The position numbers and the translations under genes were made by a program. From NCBI GenBank assembly GCA_913051935.1, contig CAJXCU010000011.1, positions 1-49,125 of the forward strand: 49,125 nt of DNA. The letters run 5' to 3'. Source of the DNA: an uncultured Flavobacteriales bacterium. GTDB taxonomy: Bacteria > Bacteroidota > Bacteroidia > Flavobacteriales_D > Crocinitomicaceae. The notes under the pieces are model-generated. The model saw only the letters and a list, made by a program, of their open reading frames with translations, searched no databases and was not told where the DNA came from. Of this stretch, positions 44,978 to 49,125 are shown in pieces (positions within the stretch are counted from its first letter, which is position 1; each line of letters opens with the position of its first letter).

Positions 44978-45468
44978 AATAAAAACGCTTTGGTTTTTCC
45001 CTTCGTAAAGTCTACTTCGACGCGGTCTTTGAGTGTAGTTGATAATGATAGTCCAACAAAATTCGCCTTTACGGGGTACCTTCTATGCTTTCTGTCAACA
45101 AGAACTACCGTTTTTATTGCTTTTGTTGGTTGTTCCAAAAATTTAACGAGTGCGTATTGGAGCGTCTTTCCTGAGTTAATGACATCGTCAACGAGAACGA
45201 TATATCCTTTTTTTAACGCTTTCTGATCAGTGCTGAGCTCAACGGGATGATTCCAGGGTTCATTTTTGTCAATTGAAATTTCAAAACAAGTTACCTTAAC
45301 GGAGGAGTTCTTTTCAATAATGCCCGTTAGCCTTTCTGCCAACTCAAAACCGTTCCCTGAAATACCTCCTACGAAAATATGAGACTCTTCAAAGCAATTT
45401 TCTATCAGCTCATGTCCGAGCCTTGTTATTTTTTGTTGGGTTTGCGTATGGTTGAGTATTGTTTGCAT
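44974..45468 (-). CDS. PyrR-like phosphoribosyltransferase
   Basis: This 164-residue type I phosphoribosyltransferase has the PRPP loop YIVLVDDVINSGKTL (89-103), the flexible-loop region with CFEISIDKNEPW before it, and the C-terminal hood TVVLVDRKHRRYPVKANFVGLSLSTTLKDRVEVDF. The overall pattern is close to PyrR/uracil phosphoribosyltransferase. Use as an RNA-binding attenuator cannot be claimed because no pyr operon or attenuator is present. It heads a two-gene transcript with murQ (4-nt overlap). A -7 box TATATTTG lies 16 nt upstream. Confidence 0.85.
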   Translation of the reverse strand: MQTILNHTQTQQKITRLGHELIENCFEESHIFVGGISGNGFELAERLTGIIEKNSSVKVTCFEISIDKNEPWNHPVELSTDQKALKKGYIVLVDDVINSGKTLQYALVKFLEQPTKAIKTVVLVDRKHRRYPVKANFVGLSLSTTLKDRVEVDFTKGKTKAFLL

Positions 45469-45484
45469 ACATTTTGACTTTGTA

Positions 45485-45492
45485 CAAATATA
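45485..45492 (-). promoter_or_regulatory. -7 box of the PRTase-murQ operon
   Basis: Minus-strand TATATTTG is a full TAnnTTTG match, 16 nt before the ATG at 45468. No -33 TTTG is found at the usual spacing. Confidence 0.5.
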
Positions 45493-45584
45493 TCTCTTTT
45501 ACTGATTCGATAAAGGATAACTTTAGATTCTATCTTTCCATGCTTAGATGTCGATGAAGTGCTGATATTTCGTACATTCGTTCT

Positions 45585-46604
45585 ATGTCGAATGTCAATG
45601 ATTCATTAAGCATACTAAGGCACATGACCGCAAGAAGGATTTGGAATTTGTTCCTATTGAGGTTGAGCTTTTCAGCGACCAGGCTACTAAAGGTGCCAGT
45701 GCATTTTGGAAAGCCTGCCTCGATGAGTATTGAGCCAACTACCTCATGTAATTTAGGTTGTCCCGAGTGTCCCAGTGGCCTTAAGCAATTCACACGACCT
45801 ACCGGTAAAATCGATATGGAACTGCATAAGAAATTATTAAACCAAATCAACAAATCGGTTTTTTATATCAATTATTATTTCCAAGGCGAACCGTTTTTAC
45901 ATCCAAGATTTTTAGACTTAATAAAGGAAGCAAAGCGTTCGCGCATTTACACATCGACCTCATCAAATGTTCATTTTGTTAGTCCTAAAAAAGCGTTAGA
46001 AATTGTTGATTCGGGTTTAGACCGTTTGATTATATCAATCGATGGTTTGACGCAGAAAACATACGAACAGTATCGTGTAAATGGTAAACTTTCTAGAGTT
46101 CTAAAGGCAAGTCAGTATTTGGTTGAAGCGAAAAAGGAAAGAGGTTCAGCAACACCGCATTTAATTTTTCAGTTTTTGGCTGTTAAGCCCAACGAGCATG
46201 AAATCCCTCAGGTTTTTGAGCTTGCTTCAGAAATGTCAATAGATGAGGTTCGCATAAAAACGGCTCAGCTATATGTTTACAAGAATGGTAATCCCTTGAT
46301 GCCTGAGAATGAACAGTATTCACGGTATACCAAACAAAAAGATGGGAGTTACAAGCTAAAAGGAAATCCTGGAAACCATTGCTGGAGAATGTGGTCTGGA
46401 TCCGTGAGCACATGGGACGGAAGTATTGTTCCATGTTGCTTTGATAAAGATGCAAAACACGTTCTGGGTAGTATTCAGCATAATCATTTTGATGAAATAT
46501 GGAATGCCTCATCTTATAAGAACTTTCGCAAGGCCGTCGTTACGAACAGGCAAGCTGTCGATATCTGTAATAATTGCTCTGAAGGCACAAAAGTGTGGGC
46601 TTGA
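45585..46604 (+). CDS. Radical SAM/SPASM domain protein
   Basis: This 339-residue enzyme has the radical SAM cluster motif SCNLGCPEC (Cys55, Cys59, Cys62; CxxxCxxC). It is followed by YYFQGEPFLHP (the GE motif that binds the SAM amino group) and LIISIDGLTQKTYEQYR. The C-terminal SPASM part has CWRMWSGSVSTWDGSIVPCC and CNNCSEG, enough Cys for an auxiliary cluster. The family includes peptide-maturing and MoaA/NirJ-like enzymes. No small precursor peptide is visible next to it, so the substrate is unknown. ATG 45585 gives an N-terminal helix before the core. It is divergent from the PRTase gene and converges with the T9SS gene at 46610. Confidence 0.92.
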   Translation: MSNVNDSLSILRHMTARRIWNLFLLRLSFSATRLLKVPVHFGKPASMSIEPTTSCNLGCPECPSGLKQFTRPTGKIDMELHKKLLNQINKSVFYINYYFQGEPFLHPRFLDLIKEAKRSRIYTSTSSNVHFVSPKKALEIVDSGLDRLIISIDGLTQKTYEQYRVNGKLSRVLKASQYLVEAKKERGSATPHLIFQFLAVKPNEHEIPQVFELASEMSIDEVRIKTAQLYVYKNGNPLMPENEQYSRYTKQKDGSYKLKGNPGNHCWRMWSGSVSTWDGSIVPCCFDKDAKHVLGSIQHNHFDEIWNASSYKNFRKAVVTNRQAVDICNNCSEGTKVWA

Positions 46605-46609
46605 TTCGA

Positions 46610-47560
46610 TTATTGCTTCATGAATTTCACTGTTTTTGTCCCTTGCTTTAAAAAATATAAACCAGGCGATAAATTACTTACGGAGTATGATTCTTCCCAA
46701 AATTCTGCGATTAATTTTCCATTTATATCTGTTATATATTTTTGTGCGTTGCTAAATCCTTTCAAGTAAATTTGGTGCTTTGTGGGGTTTGGAAATACTT
46801 CAAATGTTTGATTTAATTCATTCAAGTGAAGTTCAGCATTATGAATTACACCGATAGCGTCTAAGTCAAACCCTCCTGATTCGAAAGGAGTAGGATAGGG
46901 GTCATTTATCACATTTCCTTGACTATCATAGCTGGCGATATCTGAGGAGATACTGCCGACAACATCAATTATTCTTATGTGGGTGATGTTATTGATGTTA
47001 AGTCCAGCTATGCCTGATAACTCTTCAAGATCAAATGGGGTGCCGAAATATACACGATACTTTCCAGCAAGATTGTACAAATAGCGACAATCAGAGTAGC
47101 TGAAATTATCAATTTGTACATCTGTCGGTGTTTCAGATATCGATTCAAATCTGCTGTAATTTATTCCGTTTGAGCTTACTTCAACAAAGGCCAATTCCAT
47201 GTAATGATTTGCAAAGCCATTTTCGAAAATTGCGAAATCAGGTCCTGGCCCATTGCCAATAGCTTCTGAAAAAGTAGCTATCGCTTGTCCACCATCACCG
47301 AGAGAGACGACACTATTATCCGCAATGAAGTTTCCATTCTCTGCTACACCATAATTAGTCAACCCTAAGCTCGGGTCTTCTATATTCATTGGGCCTCTTG
47401 TTATTACGATGTCATTCGCCCAGCCAACAAATATTGAGGAATCTTTGTGTATCGCATCCGATCCAACTTCTTCCGGTTCAGGAGCGAAGGATTGCGCAAA
47501 TATTACTGGTTTTAAAAAAACAATAACAACAATGCTTAAAATGACTTGACACTTATTCAT
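46610..47560 (-). CDS. T9SS-sorted cell-surface protein of a probable B12 locus
   Basis: This 316-residue exported protein has a signal peptide (about 1-22) and a type A T9SS sorting domain (about 240-316, VFPNPTKHQIYLKGF ... LSPGLYFLKQGTKTVKF). The middle domain (about 30-235) shows VVSLGDGGQAIATFSEAI, GPGPDFAIFENGF and ELAFVEVSSNGINYSRFESI. I recognise this pattern from cell-surface proteins found beside BtuB and BtuG genes in Bacteroidota. The biochemical role is not established as far as I know; ligand binding at the surface is likely. Its start overlaps the stop of the BtuG-like gene by 8 nt, so it is the third gene of the locus. Confidence 0.8.
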   Translation of the reverse strand: MNKCQVILSIVVIVFLKPVIFAQSFAPEPEEVGSDAIHKDSSIFVGWANDIVITRGPMNIEDPSLGLTNYGVAENGNFIADNSVVSLGDGGQAIATFSEAIGNGPGPDFAIFENGFANHYMELAFVEVSSNGINYSRFESISETPTDVQIDNFSYSDCRYLYNLAGKYRVYFGTPFDLEELSGIAGLNINNITHIRIIDVVGSISSDIASYDSQGNVINDPYPTPFESGGFDLDAIGVIHNAELHLNELNQTFEVFPNPTKHQIYLKGFSNAQKYITDINGKLIAEFWEESYSVSNLSPGLYFLKQGTKTVKFMKQ

Positions 47561-48608
47561 AAAATAAGATTTTAGAAGGGTTTAGCCCAACATGGTAGCT
47601 TTGTATGTAGTTTCCTTGGGCGTCATATTCTCGTATATATCCTGTATTGGTATAACCCATCGCATCTGAAATGTATATTTTATTATTTACAGGATTGTAG
47701 CTAAGGCCATAAAGCGTTTGGATTTCGTTTAGCGGCATAAATTCGGCTAGCTCAATGTTTTCGGTATTGGTATTAAATAATCCTACATTGTTTTGTGCCG
47801 TGGCAAAATCATAATACGTAATCAAGAAATCGTTATGAAATAATGAAATACCTGAAATGTCAGCACCAAAAGTTTCTTCCACATTATCGGTTTGACTATT
47901 TATTCTTTTCATTCTAGAGGGCACGTTGCTGTAATTTCCACGTGCAACGACGTAGATATCACCATAAGGATCTGCTTTTATTGTTCCGGGATTCATACCA
48001 ACTGTGATCTTCTCTATTTCTTGCTGTGTGTTTAAGTCAATGATAGATACTGTTGAATCCATTAGCGGAGTATTTAGCCCCCCTGAATTGGTAACATAAA
48101 GCTTATTATTCGCAATAGCCATTCTTTCTGGGTTCAGTCCTACTTGTATGCGGCTGTTTATGGTTAATGAAATGGTATCTATGACATCTACATACCCATC
48201 AAAACAGGTAACGTATGCGAGTCCCTCATGAAAGGCTATTGAACGCGGCTGTTTTGCCGTAGCACCATTCATCATTGATATTTGCTTTATCGATGCAAAG
48301 CTATTTGCATCAAGAATTTCAATGGTACTCGAGACATTGACAACAATGTAAATTTTATCACCATATCTTTTCAAATCATTCCCTGTATCACCTAGCTGAC
48401 GATTATTTCGGTTAAGGAAAAAATTATTCTCAACTTGATTATTTTCAAAACTCACAAAAGAAAGCTGAGAATTGTTCTGCTGAAACAACCCCTCACAAAG
48501 TACAAGTGCACCATTAGATATCGTATCAATGGTAACAGGTGGCTCATTGTCTTTTCCGCAAGAGAAGAGCAAAAGACATAGGCATGAAACAAGTTTAATT
48601 AAACGCAT
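47553..48608 (-). CDS. BtuG-like (DUF5074/YncE-type) surface propeller lipoprotein
   Basis: This 351-residue lipoprotein (LLFSC, Cys17) is followed by GKDNE, an acidic/Lys context compatible with surface export in this phylum. The rest is a seven-bladed propeller of YncE/YVTN type with repeats such as KIYIVVNVSSTIEILDANSF, LAYVTCFDGYVDVIDTISL, KLYVTNSGG...STVSIIDLNTQQEI and KIYISDAMGYTNTGYIREYD. BtuG of Bacteroides belongs to this class and binds cobalamin tightly while capping the BtuB receptor. Here the gene lies directly after a TonB receptor gene (14-nt overlap) and before the T9SS surface protein, matching that arrangement. Cobalamin binding is inference. Confidence 0.8.
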   Translation of the reverse strand: MRLIKLVSCLCLLLFSCGKDNEPPVTIDTISNGALVLCEGLFQQNNSQLSFVSFENNQVENNFFLNRNNRQLGDTGNDLKRYGDKIYIVVNVSSTIEILDANSFASIKQISMMNGATAKQPRSIAFHEGLAYVTCFDGYVDVIDTISLTINSRIQVGLNPERMAIANNKLYVTNSGGLNTPLMDSTVSIIDLNTQQEIEKITVGMNPGTIKADPYGDIYVVARGNYSNVPSRMKRINSQTDNVEETFGADISGISLFHNDFLITYYDFATAQNNVGLFNTNTENIELAEFMPLNEIQTLYGLSYNPVNNKIYISDAMGYTNTGYIREYDAQGNYIQSYHVGLNPSKILFYE

Positions 48609-49125
48609 ATTTTAAAACAATTAAATAATTCCGCTCAGGCATAACAAAACTTCGAATAACCGCATACTGTGTGTTGAATAAATTCTTAATAGTAAACCTA
48701 AATGTCAATGTGTTTTTATTTTTTAAAATTACTGAATAGTATGTACTCAGAGTACTTACCCAAAATCCGTCTACCTGATTGGTGCTTATATTTTCATTTA
48801 ATGCATAACGTAAAGAATTGGTGTAATTGGAAAACCTGATACCAAGATGTTTATAATTGATGGATAAATCAATATTTCCAGTATGCACTGGGATGTAGGC
48901 AATTTGATCTTTATAGCTAGGAGAATTCGGATCTGAAATATCTCGAGCATGCTGAAGGCTATAATTAAGGTCTAAGTCAAATTTTAAATATTTATAAACA
49001 TTCCATTTTGACCCAATTTTAAAATCAGTCCCGAAAATATTAGCACTTTGCACGTTCTGCATGGACCACGTAAATAGATTTTTTGTGGGAATTGCCACAA
49101 TTTTATTGTTGACATAATTGAGGTA
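48595..49125 (-). CDS. TonB-dependent receptor, C-terminal part (BtuB-like by context)
   Basis: This is the 3' end (176 residues) of a gene that runs off the right edge of the window. It has outer-membrane barrel strands with alternating polar and hydrophobic residues (KWNVYKYLKFDLDLNYSLQHA, HTGNIDLSINYKHLGIRFSNYT) and a typical TonB receptor ending (FRFTIKNLFNTQYAVIRSFVMPERNYLIVLKYAFN, with the terminal aromatic pattern for BAM insertion). The frame is open to the edge, so the GTG at 49098 is not the start. The plug and TonB box are outside. Its stop overlaps the BtuG-like start by 14 nt. A cobalamin riboswitch, if present, would lie upstream beyond the window. Confidence 0.82.
   Translation of the reverse strand, partial: YLNYVNNKIVAIPTKNLFTWSMQNVQSANIFGTDFKIGSKWNVYKYLKFDLDLNYSLQHARDISDPNSPSYKDQIAYIPVHTGNIDLSINYKHLGIRFSNYTNSLRYALNENISTNQVDGFWVSTLSTYYSVILKNKNTLTFRFTIKNLFNTQYAVIRSFVMPERNYLIVLKYAFN

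Noticed and set aside
45530-45853. 107-codon minus-strand frame over the radical SAM start
   Set aside because: It is a shadow of the radical SAM gene and its promoter; no family likeness.
1-49125. tRNA, rRNA, CRISPR, insertion sequence, prophage or defence island
   Set aside because: No repeat-spacer arrays, transposase motifs, cloverleaf sequences or phage genes were seen, and the intergenic gaps are nearly all under 200 nt and filled by promoters or terminators.

Overview
The window is a 49 kb stretch of a Bacteroidota chromosome, most likely a Flavobacteriia or Cryomorphaceae-like lineage (the rank below phylum is inference). The evidence is AT-rich DNA, C-terminal type IX secretion (T9SS) sorting domains on surface proteins, a fused SecDF, a Rho with a long charged N-terminal extension, TonB receptors with carboxypeptidase-like N-domains, DUF2452 and DUF4199 proteins, and promoters of the Bacteroidota type (-7 box TAnnTTTG) in front of at least ten genes. 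It is ordinary dense chromosome. I see no tRNA, rRNA, CRISPR array, insertion sequence or prophage.

Layout. 1-2.3 kb: a 48-residue minus-strand gene with a strong terminator, divergent from fbaA and accD. 2.4-11.3 kb: two large T9SS-secreted proteins (a PNGase F-like enzyme split by a LamG insertion, and a choice-of-anchor-B protein) flanking a minus-strand PqqB-like lipoprotein and acs. 11.3-15.4 kb: an overlapping run of GT2, HAD phosphatase, YwqK-like protein, lipoprotein and GT4. 15.5-22.4 kb: secDF, then an MntR-type regulator divergent from a TonB receptor with a palindrome over the receptor's -7 box, then yaaA. 22.4-29.1 kb: a FAD oxidoreductase with DUF2452 (minus), a coiled-coil secreted protein with apbE, and an Mpl-like Mur ligase. 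29.1-38.5 kb, minus strand: rho-DUF4199; dnaB with a secreted protein; a dnaX-menE-J-domain-nth run. 38.6-42.1 kb: an active and inactive pair of M16 peptidases. 42.2-44.2 kb: a propeller-like secreted protein overlapping an NlpC/P60 hydrolase. 44.2-46.6 kb: a PRTase-murQ pair and a radical SAM/SPASM protein. 46.6-49.1 kb: a surface locus (TonB receptor 3' end, BtuG/DUF5074-like lipoprotein, T9SS surface protein) resembling vitamin B12 capture loci.

The most striking observation is dnaX. The zero frame stops at 371 residues directly after a run of ten A residues that contains, in the right phase, the slippery heptamer A AAA AAG known from E. coli dnaX. The -1 frame then continues without a stop through a recognisable tau C-terminal region to give a 583-residue product. 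Here the short gamma-like form is the default product and full-length tau needs the shift, the reverse of E. coli. dnaX and dnaB also share a -7 box only 4 nt from the start codon and a DnaA-box-like 9-mer (TTATCAACA) upstream.

Other themes are envelope work (secDF, mpl, murQ, NlpC/P60, glycosyltransferases, T9SS cargo), metal and cofactor acquisition (MntR with a TonB receptor, the B12-like locus, apbE) and DNA replication and repair (dnaB, dnaX, nth).
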